NCBI GenBank assembly: GCA_022432975.1
Contig: CM039512.1
Coordinates: 31,223,574-31,287,573 of the forward strand
From: Begonia masoniana
Lineage: Eukaryota > Streptophyta > Magnoliopsida > Cucurbitales > Begoniaceae
Length of the DNA stretch: 64,000 bases
Reading direction: 5' to 3'
A program made the translations under genes and the position numbers. The notes under the pieces are model-generated. The model was given only the letters and a program-made list of their open reading frames with translations, was not told the origin of the DNA and did no database searches. Positions 21,476 through 33,295 of the stretch are shown here, piece by piece. How positions within the stretch are numbered: the first letter of the stretch is position 1; each line of letters opens with the position of its first letter.

Positions 21476-23708
21476 TGTAACGACCCTCAAACTATTCCTA
21501 ATTTCCCGTACGAAATTTTTCTTTTTAAGCCTCTAAATCAATTAAAAACATCATCGAAAACCTTTAAAGAAAAATTCATTTATCATTCAAAAACAGTTTA
21601 CATAAAACCACTCAACCTTCTATCATTCCTCAATTTATCAACTTATCACTTCTTCACAATATCATTTCTATCTCCATTTCAATTATACATTTTACATAAA
21701 CTTTCCAAACATTCATACGTTCTCGTAACTCTGTCCAAAACCGACTCTAAACACGATTAAAATGAAGTACATTTTCAGGAAAAGGAACTGCATGGTTCCG
21801 TTTAAAAGTGTAACATATCCTCCTGTTTACAAAATCACCAAGCAGTTCATAACATTCAAATAACTGAATTAACAAAAACGCTTTATAAATAGTTTGCCTA
21901 ATCCTCTGCACATCAATCTATCAAAATACCAACCTATCAACTATCATCAAACAATCCCATAAAACTTTACAAAAACAGTTTATAAACAGGTTCCAATGAA
22001 AACGTTTAAAACATCAAATACGAATCTAACACCTAACCAGATCCAAGCATCCTATAATTTCTATACAATTCATCATCAGCCCAAAACACTCCAAAAACCC
22101 TCAAAACCTATACATACTTCCCCACGGGTCGGTAAGCGTCGACTGCGCCAGCACACCACCGCAGCCATTCTCCGTCAACTGCGTCACTCTCCAGGTGGAG
22201 GGGTCTCGTCCTCACCTAAGCCAAGATCACCTACACCATACAGACACATATGAGATATTGAAATCTCAGTAAGCTACGTAAATGCAGATGCATGCGTGCA
22301 GTGCATATGAAGTTCAGAAAACATGCATATCAGACATATCAGTTCATTTCATACAGATTGCCACCGAGATATCAGCCCTCTAAATGGAAAGGATACATCC
22401 CGCGGTCGGACTACCACTTTCGATTTAGAGGAGGGGGGTACATGCTCACAAACCCTACAGCCATGCCTGAGCCCCATCCCGCGTGACCAGATACAGATTA
22501 CGTATTTTCGTTCATTATTCATTTCATTTGAAAACTCGTGCAGAAATTTATTTTCATGCCATTTTGAAAGTGATGCATGAACAGTTATAAGCATAATGTA
22601 ACCATACAATAAACAAACATATGTATACCATCAAGACCGAAATAAACTAACCTATAAACAATTAAACCTAACTACCCAACCAAAAGCAGATTAAACAAAC
22701 AACTCTTCAGGGATCCTCGATACGACATCGAAGTATGGTGTAGACCGATTGGTCAAAGTAAGTCACGAAAACTTACCTGACGTCCGTTGCAAGGCTAGCT
22801 CCGTCCACGAGCGTGGTTCACCTACGCAATTGTTATCAATTTGTCGTTAATACGAGCTTAAACAATAATATGTCCAAATTTAACAAAAACCTTAACTAAT
22901 GAATTTCCTAAAATCTTCACCTAACTAATCGAAGTATTTAAACAACGATTAACGCTCGATAGTTTAAAATCACAATTAACGAGTTTTCCTAAAAACCCGA
23001 AAATTCTCCAATTTTAACATTTCTCACAATTCACTCTAATTTCGTCCAATAACGTTCAATACGTCCTTTATATCGTTAATTACTATAAACCTATTAATTT
23101 CGGACTCTAATTTGGGTTCGGTAAAAACCGACCCGAAACTTCGAACCCGCGTAACTTTCGCGTCGGTTATCGAAATCGAACGATTCCAGCAGCCACGCGC
23201 TCCTCTAATAACCTATTTCAATATGCCAAAAGGAATTTAAAAACAAACAACTCTAGCTAGGTCAAAAATCCAAAAACCCGAATCTGCCCATTCCTGAAAT
23301 TTTCACCCTTTTTGATTTTCCATCAATTCTCATCAATTTCCTCATCAATCAACTACCCTAACATCGAATTAACATAAACTAACCCAAAATCCCGAGGCTA
23401 CACACAAAACCCGAAATTGCCCAAATCGGGCATTCACTTTTTTCGCTCAATTTGAGCTCCTCACTGCCAATCAACCATAGCCGACGTTAAGCTCGGCCAT
23501 TTGACGCTAAAAACGGCCAAAAGTGGCCGGAAATCAGAGCTCAATCGAGCTCGTCCTTCACGGCCCTAAATCGAACCGAAAACAGGGCAAGAAAATCGCC
23601 TTACCTGTCGATTCGTGCGCGGAGAAAGGCCGAACTATGCTCGCCGCCGTCGTCTGGCCAGAGGACGTCGGAAAACGCCGGTGAACCGGCCGTCGGTCGC
23701 CATCGTTC
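21476..23708 (-). mobile_element. L1: truncated LTR of a diverged Ty3/gypsy family
   Basis: Begins TGTAACGACCCTC. In element direction it shows a first-exon donor GACAG/GTAAGG near 23604, a 45-nt micro-exon (22821-22777), a hairpin GACC-AATC-GGTC next to CTACACC, and an acceptor TGTAG/GTGA near 22224. E3 inserted at 23708, and the LTR's promoter end is not found on the other side, so it was deleted or lies elsewhere. No internal region is present. Confidence 0.75.
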
Positions 23709-25812
23709 TGTAACACCCGGTTTATTAGAATTAAAATAACCAATTAATCTTCTAAGTGTGAATTTTATAGAATGAAATAGGGAGAAATAGCAATTAGGTT
23801 AATGAGTAACTAAGTGAGGGCATAAGGGTAATTGTCAATTTATATTGTGGATAACGTATTTAAGGAAAGAGTAAATGAGGTATAGCCGTCAATGCTCATT
23901 TCACTCTCGATTTTTCAGCTCAACCCAGTAGAGCTCTCCAGACAATTTCCCTTCCCGATACCCTTCAACTTAGGTAAGTTCTTTAGTTTTCTTCATGTAT
24001 TGACGAATAGATAACCGAATTAGGACAATGTGAGTATTTTGGAAAAGTTGAGAGAAATAGCGGTTCGGGTTTGGAGTTTATTCGGGAATGCTCTATGAGT
24101 AGTGTTCCCAAACTAACTCCTTAGATTTCTGAATAGCTTAGATTAAGGTTTAACATTCTGTTTATGAATATAGGTGAACAAACCCCCGAAGTAGCTCTTA
24201 ACCGAGCATTTGCTAGGAATCCAGGTAAGTAAAGTTTGCTTGTGCCTTCGGGCCTACATCACAGAACATTAGGATTTTTGTGTGTTTGAATATTTTCCTG
24301 TTTCATGCATCATATATTTGAAAATATACGAAAATGAGTTTACATGTTTTGATATAGTGAGGAAGTGAACATTCTGAAGTGATTTATGTGAAACATTTTC
24401 TGTTAAGGGAACTAATCCAACCCTTAATGAGCCAGGGATCATACTTTGGGAAAACTGATCCAACTCCCAATTTCGAAGTGGATCTGAACATTGATCAGTA
24501 TATATATATTCACTGTTAGGAGAATTAATCCAACTCCTAATGAGACAGGGATGTTCATACTTTGGGAGAAGTGATTCAACTCCCAATTTAGAGAGGAATC
24601 CGATTATAACGATGAATATGTAACAGAGATGAGAAAAGTAGAAACTGCATGCTAGGATGACATGTCTTCAGCTTTTCATGCATTATTGCTTTACTTGCTT
24701 AGCATTAGGCTAATAGATGAGTTTTGTGATGTAGGTGAAGAAGTTTTAGCAGGTGTGTTTACTGAGTTCACAGAAGGCTAGTTGGGTTGGAGGAGTGCAT
24801 CCACACAATGTTCTGGCAGCTGATGGGGCAGTTTAATTGATGTCTGTGGAGTGAAAGTTTTATTATCAATGCTTTATTTTAGATGGATCGAGTTTTCATA
24901 ACAGTAGTGATTTCAGCATTTTGGACAAATTGAGTTTTACTTTCTGATGTTGGTATTTTTTTTTTGGAAATTTGAAATTTATTATTTGATGGATGTAGAG
25001 TGATGCATTGGTCTGATTTGTTTATAAAGCGATTTCAGTAGAGCAAACAGGTTCTCTTCTTAGATGGGGTCGTATAGGTATAGTTAAGAGTATTCGGAAT
25101 GTCGCTCTGTTTCTATCGGTAGGTGATGCCTATCGGCAGGTATTGAGTTGTGGTTTGGTGTCTATCGGAAGATGAAAGTCTATCGGTAGATGCGGTGTGT
25201 AAGTCTATCGGAAGATGAAAGTCTGTCGGTAGATGCGGTGTGTAAGTCTATCGGAAGATGAAAGTCTACCGGTAGATGTCTTATGGAGTCACGCGTGAAG
25301 CACGTGTCGGCAGATGTAGTCTAATTGATCGGAAGATGTAGTGTGTATTTTAATTCTATCGGAAAGAGTTGTATTGGTATTATCGGCGGAGGGTGTTGCG
25401 TTGTTTGTACACGTCATCGGTAGATGAAGTCTACCGAGTGATGTCTTTTGTTTTCCTTCCTTCCGGCTGACGTCATCGGCAGGAGTCTTCGGTTTTCTAT
25501 TCCTGCTTCTTCCGTTGACTTAGTCGTCGGCAGATGCGTTGTCTTCTGAAACCGAAAGAGTATTTCGTGCCTTAAACCCTCATTCCTTTCGGCTGAATAT
25601 TTCTTAACATTCCCAATGACTATTTTAATAATGTTTTTCACAGTTTTGTTTAACTTCATTGTTGTTCAAAAAGAATTTCCGCTGCAAGTTTTAAATATTT
25701 TGAGAAGTCTAATCTTGACTGTCGAGTGAAGCTTTGAATTTATTATCAAAATTTCTTAGTCATGATAATGTTATGGGTAGCGAACCGGGTTAAGATAACT
25801 CGGGGCGTTACA
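23709..25812 (+). repeat. E3 5' LTR (2104 bp)
   Basis: TATA box TATTTAA 23857-23863; first intron 23974-24173; 51-nt micro-exon 24174-24224; second intron 24225-24734 with pairing ends 24253-24267 and 24721-24735 (one G-U pair). Four hairpins with 11-nt loops occupy 24403-24586, and the palindrome array about 25110-25535. It differs from E1 enough to be a separate subfamily. Confidence 0.92.
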
Positions 25813-25815
25813 GTA

Positions 25816-25827
25816 TGGTATCAGAGA
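25816..25827 (+). other. E3 primer-binding site
   Basis: TGGTATCAGAGA three bases after the LTR end; initiator-Met tRNA type. Confidence 0.9.
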
Positions 25828-25966
25828 CATTCAGTTAAACTGTTCAAAAGATTACTCATCAGTGCCGATCGTTGCATGGAAGCACTCCAACAACTGTAAG
25901 TGTTTACCTTGACCTTAGTTATTAGATATTTACGAGCATACTTAACCCTGTCCAGGAATTTAGCAT

Positions 25967-28503
25967 ATGGCTAGACGACCAAGAAGACCGAGGATACCAA
26001 GAGAGGTACCAAGTCCAAGACGTGAGGAGGACTCTAGTGTGATCAGACAACTGACTGAGCTGATGCGCCAGCAGACAGACATTGTGCGTCAGCAGTCCGA
26101 TCAGCTAGGTGTGTTGTTGAGTCGGGAAGCACATGGGAGTGCTAACTCTGGTTCTAACAGTGAGAATTCTGGAGATAGGTTCCGGAGACTAAGACCACCC
26201 ACGTTTGATGGTCAGTCAACTGATCCAGTTATTGCTGAAGGATGGCTTAGGAAGATAGAGAGCATGTTCAGGTGTGCCAACATTGGAGAGGGAGACAAGG
26301 TCACATTGGCAACATTTCATCTGGCTGGAGATGCTCAACTTTGGTGGGAAACTATTGAGACCGCCACTGATGTTTTGGCGATGCCTTGGTCTCAATTCAA
26401 GGACATTTTCTATGAGAAGTATTTTAACAGCACTGTTCAGACTGCAAAGAAGTTGGAATTTCTGAACTTGAAGCAGACGGGGTCTGTGGCCGAGTATAGT
26501 AGACAGTTTGAGTCTCTGTCCAGGTTTGCTGGACATTTTGCTCACCAGGATGAGGATAAGGTGTTCAAATTTGTGCATGGACTTAAGCCTGAAATTTATA
26601 GAGGGGTTAAATTCTGTGGAATTAAGGGTTTGACATTAAGTGAAGTTGTGTCCACTGCCCTGGAAGTAGAAGAAGCTGAGAGGAAGTGTGCTGGACCGAA
26701 GGAAGCCCCACAAAGGTTTGTTCAGCCACATCCTCATAGAGGGATGAAGAGGCCAAGTGAAGGCCAAAGTAGCCAAGGAGAAGGAGGAAAGGTGCAGAAT
26801 GTCAGGAAATTTCCTCAGTGTCCTAAGTGCTTGAAGAACCACCCCGGGGAATGCAGAATGGGATTTGGGAAATGTTTCAACTGTGAGGAGGTTGGACATA
26901 CATTCAAGGAGTGCTCGAAGCCTAGAGTCACCAGATGCTTCAACTGTAACAAGACAGGACACATGGTTAGAGACTGTCCAATCCCTAAGAGTGGCCCTGC
27001 TATGGTTAAACCGAGGATATTCTCAATGGTAGAGTCAGGAGAAGAGGAACAGCCTGCTGTAGTGTCAGGTACTATATTGATCAATTCAGTACCTGCTTTC
27101 ACTTTATTAGACTCTGGTGCAACGCACTCATTTATAGCATCTACTTTTGCCAATAAGTTAGATGTACAGTTTACCCCTTCCATGCATATGTTTAATGTCG
27201 CTTTACCCTCTGGTGAAAGCATGCACTCTAACCAAGTGATGCTAGACAGTGATGTGTTAGTAGGAAATGTGAGTTTACCTGCTGATCTTATTGTTATGGA
27301 TATTTTGGGATTTGATGTGATCTTAGGAATGGACTGGTTGTTTAAACACCATGCCACAATTGATTGTAGAACTGGAATAGTTAGTTTCCAACCCCCTGGT
27401 AGTTTGAAACATACCTTCCAAGCTTCAGAGAAGAGTAAGGAAATGTCTGTCATGACTTCTTTAAATTTTAGACCTTCACCATGCAAGGAGTACTTGTGCT
27501 TCTTGGCATGTGTTCTAGATACACAACTTGTAGAAAAGGCAACTCCTCAAAATATCCTTGTTGTCCAAGACTTCCCTGAAGTGTTTCTAGATGACCTTCC
27601 CGGTTTGCCACCAGATAGAGAAATTGAGTTTGTTGTAGATGTCTACCCTGGAGCTGAACCTGTGTCTAAAAATCCCTATAGGTTAGCACCTGCAGAACTC
27701 AAGGAATTAAAAGAGCAGTTGGAAGAGTTGTTAGAGAAAGGGTTCATACGCCCGAGCTTTTCACCGTGGGGTGCACCTGTCCTTTTTGTCAAAAAGAAGG
27801 ATGGATCAATGCGCATGTGCATCGATTATAGAGAACTGAATAAGTTAACTGTTAAGAACAAGTATCCCCTGCCTAGGATTGATGATTTATTTGACCAGCT
27901 CAATGGTGCAAGAGTTTTCTCTAAGATTGATCTGAGGTCAGGTTATTATCAGTTGAAGGTTAAATCTGAAGATATCCCAAAGACTGCCTTTCGCACAAGG
28001 TATGGGCATTATGAGTTTTTGGTTATGTCTTTTGGTTTGACAAATGCACCAACAGCATTCATGGACCTTATGAACAGAGTGTTTCATGAGTATTTGGATA
28101 AGTTTGTCATAGTATTCATAGACGACATTCTAATCTATTCTAGAACTAAGGAGGATCATGCAAGGCACTTGAATTTGGTGTTAGGAGTACTTAGGCAGCA
28201 CCAGCTCTATGCTAAGTTTTCCAAGTGTGAATTTTGGTTGGATAGAGTTCACTTTCTGGGTCATGTGATCTCTGGTGATGGAATAACAGTCGATCCAGCC
28301 AAGGTTCAAGCAGTTAAGGAATGGCCCCAACCGAAGAATGCTACTGATATTAGGAGTTTTGTTGGACTAGCAGGATATTACAGAAAATTTATTGAGGGAT
28401 TTTCAAAGATTGCAACACCCCTCACTCGTTTAACTAGGAAGAATATCAAATATGATTGGACAGAAGAGTGTGAAATTAGTTTCCAGACTTTAAAACAGAA
28501 ACT
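25967..28503 (+). CDS. E3 gag-protease-reverse transcriptase polyprotein (3' truncated)
   Basis: One uninterrupted frame starting [15 protein letters not shown], about 845 codons before the foreign junction (the frame then runs into E4 LTR sequence and stops at 28534). In order: a gag N-terminus with [12 protein letters not shown], the gag core, knuckles [26 protein letters not shown] and [14 protein letters not shown], protease with an intact DSGA ([12 protein letters not shown]), RT with [14 protein letters not shown] and FIDDILIYS, and the start of the RT/RNase H linker. Gag and pol are in one frame with no shift, as is common in Tekay elements. All visible catalytic residues are kept, but with no RNase H or integrase it cannot move alone. 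Confidence 0.93.
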
Positions 28504-29610
28504 GCTTGGTGATTTAAAACAGGGAATTGTTTAGTTTTTAAATGGATCCACACAGTTCGTTTTTACGAAATTATACCACGTTTTCATATATGTTTTGAGT
28601 AGGTTTGGTTGTTGATAAATTGAGGAATGATAAAATGTTGAGTGGTTATATGTAAAGTGTTTCAGTATGTTAAGCGAGTGTTAGAGGAGTTATTGCCATT
28701 TGACGAAAATGAAATGTAATGGAAGGATAGATTGTTAAGTGTGTGTAGATGAGTGTGTGTAGGGTATCGAAGGAGAAAAAAATGAAGGAAAGAAGGAGGC
28801 GTTCGATTGCAGGAGGAAGGGTGATCGAACGCAGAACTCTCTGGTTTTCCAAAGGAGTTCCTGATCGTTCGCCAAAGGAGGAGCGAACGATCGGCTTATG
28901 AAGGGCCACGTTCTGGAAAAAAATCCAGAATGTGAGCCAATTGATCACTCAAAAAGGAGCGATCGATCGCTCAAGCATGAGCCGATCGATCGGCTGCCAT
29001 GCAACCGATTGATCGCCCCATACATTTGTGGGACAATTGTCCCTTTTGCCCCTCGAGTTGTTGGCCGATGTTTAGTTGCTTTAAATGTTTTAAATTGTTT
29101 TATATATTTTTTTAAGTTTTATTTAAATGGTTTTAAAAATAGTTTTCGACACTCTAGACTTTGACTTAATGAATCAACGTTATTAAGCTCACTTAAGGTT
29201 AAAATAATAATAATAATCCTTCATCAACTGTAAGTATGTTAAAAGCTTTATTTAATTTGATTTCATAAGGTTATTTGTTTTAACTTTATAGGAGTTATAT
29301 AAAAATGGTTCGAGATAGAGACGCTAGAGATGAGGCCCTAGACAGACTCGCGGATTTGCTGGACCGTCAGGCTCGGCACATGGACAGGCAAACACAACAA
29401 ATAGAGCGTTTGGTAAATCGTGAGGATCATAGGGCCCGAGAGGTGGTCGTTCCAAACCATCTGGTATGGAGAGGTTCCAAAGGCTACAACCTCCCGTATT
29501 TAATGGACAGTCTGCAGACCCCACTTTAACTGAGGAGTGGATCCAAACTATGGAGGACATGTTGGGGTATGCTAATACGGGAAAATAAAATAGTGTTAAG
29601 GGTCGCTACA
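28504..29610 (+). repeat. E4 5' LTR remnant
   Basis: Matches 57660-58398 of the E4 3' LTR almost base for base, but its promoter half is missing and it starts at the junction with E3. A block carrying the start of gag (29219-29573) is inserted before the terminal AGGGTCGCTACA. It contains the GATCGATC-rich palindromes (28860-29010) and the TTCTGGA/TCCAGAA hairpin. Confidence 0.88.
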
Positions 29611-30043
29611 GTTATGGTATCAGAGCTCCCGGGTTTTAAAAACGGTTCTGTAGACTGCTCGACTGCACAGCCACTACGCGGACATCCTTCATCAACTGTA
29701 AGTATGTTTAAAAGCTTTATTTAATTTTGATTTCATAAGGTTATTTGTTTTAACTTTTATAGGAGTTATATAAAAATGGTTCGAGATAGAGACGCTAGAG
29801 ATGAGGCCCTAGACAGACTCGCGGATTTGCTGGACCGTCAGGCTCGGCACATGGACAGGCAAACACAACAAATAGAGCGTTTGGTAAATCGTGAGGATCA
29901 TAGGGCCCGAGAGGTGGTCGTTCCAAACCATCTGGTATGGAGAGGTTCCAAAGGCTACAACCTCCCGTATTTAATGGACAGTCTGCAGACCCCACTTTAA
30001 CTGAGGAGTGGATCCAAACTATGGAGGACATGTTGGGGTATGC
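29219..30043 (+). repeat. 471-bp offset duplication of E4 leader and gag start
   Basis: 29219-29573 and 29690-30043 are almost the same sequence (offset 471 bp), each containing the gag start MVRDRDARDEALDRL. Between them lie the LTR end, the primer-binding site (TGGTATCAGAGC, 29615-29626) and the short leader. The first copy therefore sits upstream of the LTR end, in the wrong place for translation. Confidence 0.93.
29615..29626 (+). other. E4 primer-binding site
   Basis: TGGTATCAGAGC, an exact match to the initiator-Met tRNA 3' end, four bases after the LTR end. Confidence 0.9.
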
Positions 30044-30835
30044 AGGGGTAGAGAATGGAGATAAAGTCGCATACGTCACCTTCCATTTAGTGTTAGACGC
30101 TCGGTTTTGGTGGGATTCCATCAAAGCAACAACCGATGTGACGATAATGACTTGGGAGCGGTTTAAAGCCATATTTTATGACAAATACTTTGGCCATACG
30201 GTACGGGAGGCAAATATGATGGAGTTCATGCAATTGAGACAGACTGGCTCAGTTGCCGAATATGTCAGGAGGTTTGAGGCCCTATTCCAGTTCGCACCAC
30301 GCCAGGTTAGTGTTAATGTGGACAAGGTGCGTCGGATTATGCAAGAGCTAGGTCAGGAAATCCAAAAAAATCTCATCATATGAGGGGTGCAGAATGTGCC
30401 CTATACAGAGATTGTGGCAAGAGCTCTAGAGATTGAGGCTGCTGAACCAACTTACGTCAAACCGAGGGAGCCAATAAGAGGGTTCTTTTAGGAGATCCAG
30501 CCTCGACCACAGAACGAGGTTTGGCAGCTAAGAGGGCAACAACAACAACAATATAGAGGTGTTAAGAGGCCTTATAACAAAAAGGGCGACCAGGGAAGAG
30601 GAAAGCAAATCTAGGAATCTACTGAGAGGCTCGTATGCCGGAAGTGCAAGAAGGCCCATTTTGGCGCTTGTAGATTGGAGACGGACCGATGTTATAGATG
30701 TGGCGAGGTGGGCCACTACACCCATAATTATCCAAGAACGGTTACCGATCAGAGGACGGTTGCCCCGAGAGTATTTGCCTTCATTGAGCCTGGTGATGTT
30801 GAAGATAAGGCCAGACCTTTAGTTATTCCAGGTAT
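29776..30835 (+). pseudogene. E4 gag (broken)
   Basis: Starts MVRDRDARDEALDRL, shifts frame near 29935, continues as MERFQRLQPPVFNG through the gag core (TGSVAEYVRRFEALFQFA) to a stop at about 30383, then in other frames reaches a zinc-knuckle remnant (CYRCGEVGHY) and the AFIEPGDVE linker. The similarity ends at about 30835, in the first codons of the protease. The relation to E6 gag is clear. No functional product is expected. Confidence 0.85.
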
Positions 30836-31763
30836 GGTTTTATCTTAACGATTAACGAAATGAAAGACATTAGGATAGAGATGTAGTATATAGTGAATAT
30901 TTGAAGGTAATAATTGTGCGATAGATAAAAATAGGCTTGAAAATAGGGAGATAAGAGAATAGTAGATGGTGGGTAAGAAGGGATTCCTAGGTGAACCTCG
31001 AAGAGAATACGGTAGGATAAATATAGTATGATGTATACCTTATAGAAAGAGAGTTATGCATTAGTAGGACTAGCCTTACTTAACCATAAGAAGTTGCACA
31101 CTTAGAGTTTAATTACTATTAGAGGGATACAATGTATGAGGTATAAGATTTAAGTAGATAGAAATTGGACCCTAATTGACAAACTCACGGAGTTTTAGAA
31201 TATGATGCTTCAGAGAGAAATTCGAAGCTTAGATTTGAAACTTATCGAGGAATACCCTAGATTGTCGAGGTACAATAGTGTGTCTAAGTGAATAGAAGAC
31301 ATAGTAAGAACTCGTATGATTTAGATCCGTGTGAGGTTGAGAGCATTTAGAAGAAAACAATATTCGAAGGAGGAGTAAATTTTACTTGGAAATTTTAGAG
31401 GACGCGATTGATCAATACTGAGTTGTGAATGAAAGATCGAGGCACAGTTTAGGCGTGTTCGTACTAGTTAATGCCCGTGAAGAAAATGAAAGGGTCAAAT
31501 CAGAGTTGGAACGTCGATAAATTTCAAGGGCATTAAGGGATGAGTAAAGCGTAGACGTGTCAGGCCATTGGGACTCTACTTGATCAAGCAATGTGGGACT
31601 AAAACATAAGAATTGGACTAATTGAGAAACCCAAATACTTTAGCTCATCAAAGAAGGGTTTAACACCTTAAATTAAGAGTCATGTTTAGAGGTTAAGTGT
31701 GACGTGTACAACGTTAGAAGAAATGGTGAATCGACAAGAGTGAGTATCACTTGTAGAGAATGG
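30836..31763 (+). other. E4 interior, no coding similarity
   Basis: About 930 bp of AT-rich sequence with no recognisable protease or RT. It follows gag abruptly and is cut by E5. Together with 54839-55916 it makes an E4 interior of about 3.2 kb, too short for a full pol. Confidence 0.6.
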
Positions 31764-33295
31764 TGTAACGCCCCGAGTTATCTGAACCCGATTCGTTACT
31801 CAAGATTCAGAACCGAAATATGGCTTTTTGAGAAAATTTTAAAATTTCATTCAATGATCAAGATTTGATTCTTAAAACGTTGAAACTTGCAGCGGAAAAA
31901 TCATCGTATAAAAACAATATTTATTAAATAGTTAAAATATTCAAGACAGTTGGTTGAAAGAGAAGAGAAAAAAGAACACATCGACCGATCACTAAACGAC
32001 GAAAGTTTTTTACTTACAAACAGAAAAAAACACCTCGACCGGTCACTAAACGACAAAACACCTCTACCGAACAAACCACGTGATATCCATGCGATTGAAA
32101 TAATTCGGCAGACGACGTCCACCGCTCGCAAACGACAAACATTCTCATCTCATATCTGCCGATAGAACAAACTACGTCTTTCGATCGCTAGACGACAAAT
32201 TTCTTCCCACATCATCCGATTACCAAAACGACAAAGCTACTAAAGACTTATACCGAAGACATCTACCGATGACATCTACTGAAGACATCTTCTGATGGCT
32301 TCTTTTGAAGACATCTTCCGATTACAAAACGACAAATTCTAATACTAACATCCACCGATGGACTATATCCACCGATAGACAAACTCTCGACTTCTACCGA
32401 TAGACATCATCTACCGATAGATCAAAATACTCAACATCTACCGATAGACATCATCTACCGATAGATGAAAAATACTCAACATCTGCCGATGGACATCATC
32501 TACCAATAGATCAAAACACTCAACGAAAACAGGATAGCAACAATTCCACTATAAACAAAGAAAACTCCGACTAACAAAAAGGACTTGAGCATTTTGCTAA
32601 AACCGTTCAAAACTACATAAATCCGTGTACTACTTTAAAATTTGGTAAAAACTACTATTAAAATTAACAGAGTATCATTATAAAAAAAAAAGTCTCAATC
32701 ATATTCAGAACATCAAAACTACTGCTGTCACTAAAACTCTCAACATGTTTAAATTGAATCAAGGTCCACTAAACCTTTTCATCTACTTACACTAGTTAAA
32801 CCGCCCCATCAGTTCGCTAAGTCGAGGTATGAATGTGCTCCCCCAACCAGCCTATTCCTCAACATGCTCAGAAAACACACCTGCAGTCACTTCTTCACCT
32901 ACATCACAAAACTCATCTATTAGCCTAATGCTAAGTAAGTAAAGCAGTAATGAAATGAAATGCTGAAGCATAAATTCCTAAAAATTCAGTTTCTACTTTC
33001 TCATCTCAGTTACATATGCATTCGTTTTTGATCTGACCCCTGTGAAATTGGGAGTTGGATCACTTCTTCCAAAGTCATACATTCTCTCTCTTGATTAAGG
33101 GGCAGATTAGTTCCCCTAACAACTGTTCAGATCTCCCTATGAAATTGGGGTTTGGATCACTTCCTCCAAAGTCATACATCCTCTCTCTTGATTAAGGGGC
33201 TGATTAGTTCCCTTAACAACTGTTACAGTCTGTTCATTCCTTGCCATTTCATGAAAATTTATTTTCATAGTTTCAAAATATGATGCATGACATAC
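31764..33295 (-). repeat. E5 3' LTR, first segment
   Basis: Contains the palindrome array (about 31978-32520), the paired 11-nt-loop hairpins (33035-33215) and the second-intron 3' arm CACCTACATCACAAAAC (32899-32915). E6 inserted at 33295, inside the second intron; the LTR resumes at 42369. Confidence 0.9.

Larger units (their letters stand above)
23709..28503 (+). mobile_element. E3: Tekay-type retrotransposon, 3' part missing
   Basis: The left flank is CGTTC. It has a full 5' LTR, a primer-binding site and an open gag-pro-RT frame. At about 28500 it joins the middle of a different LTR (E4) without a terminus, so the rest of RNase H, integrase and the 3' LTR are missing. A short shared AACT at the join suggests end joining. 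Confidence 0.9.

Noticed and set aside
22292..22609. Overlapping short frames on both strands in L1
   Set aside because: They lie in the second-intron region of an LTR; the equivalent part of other LTRs is non-coding and structured.
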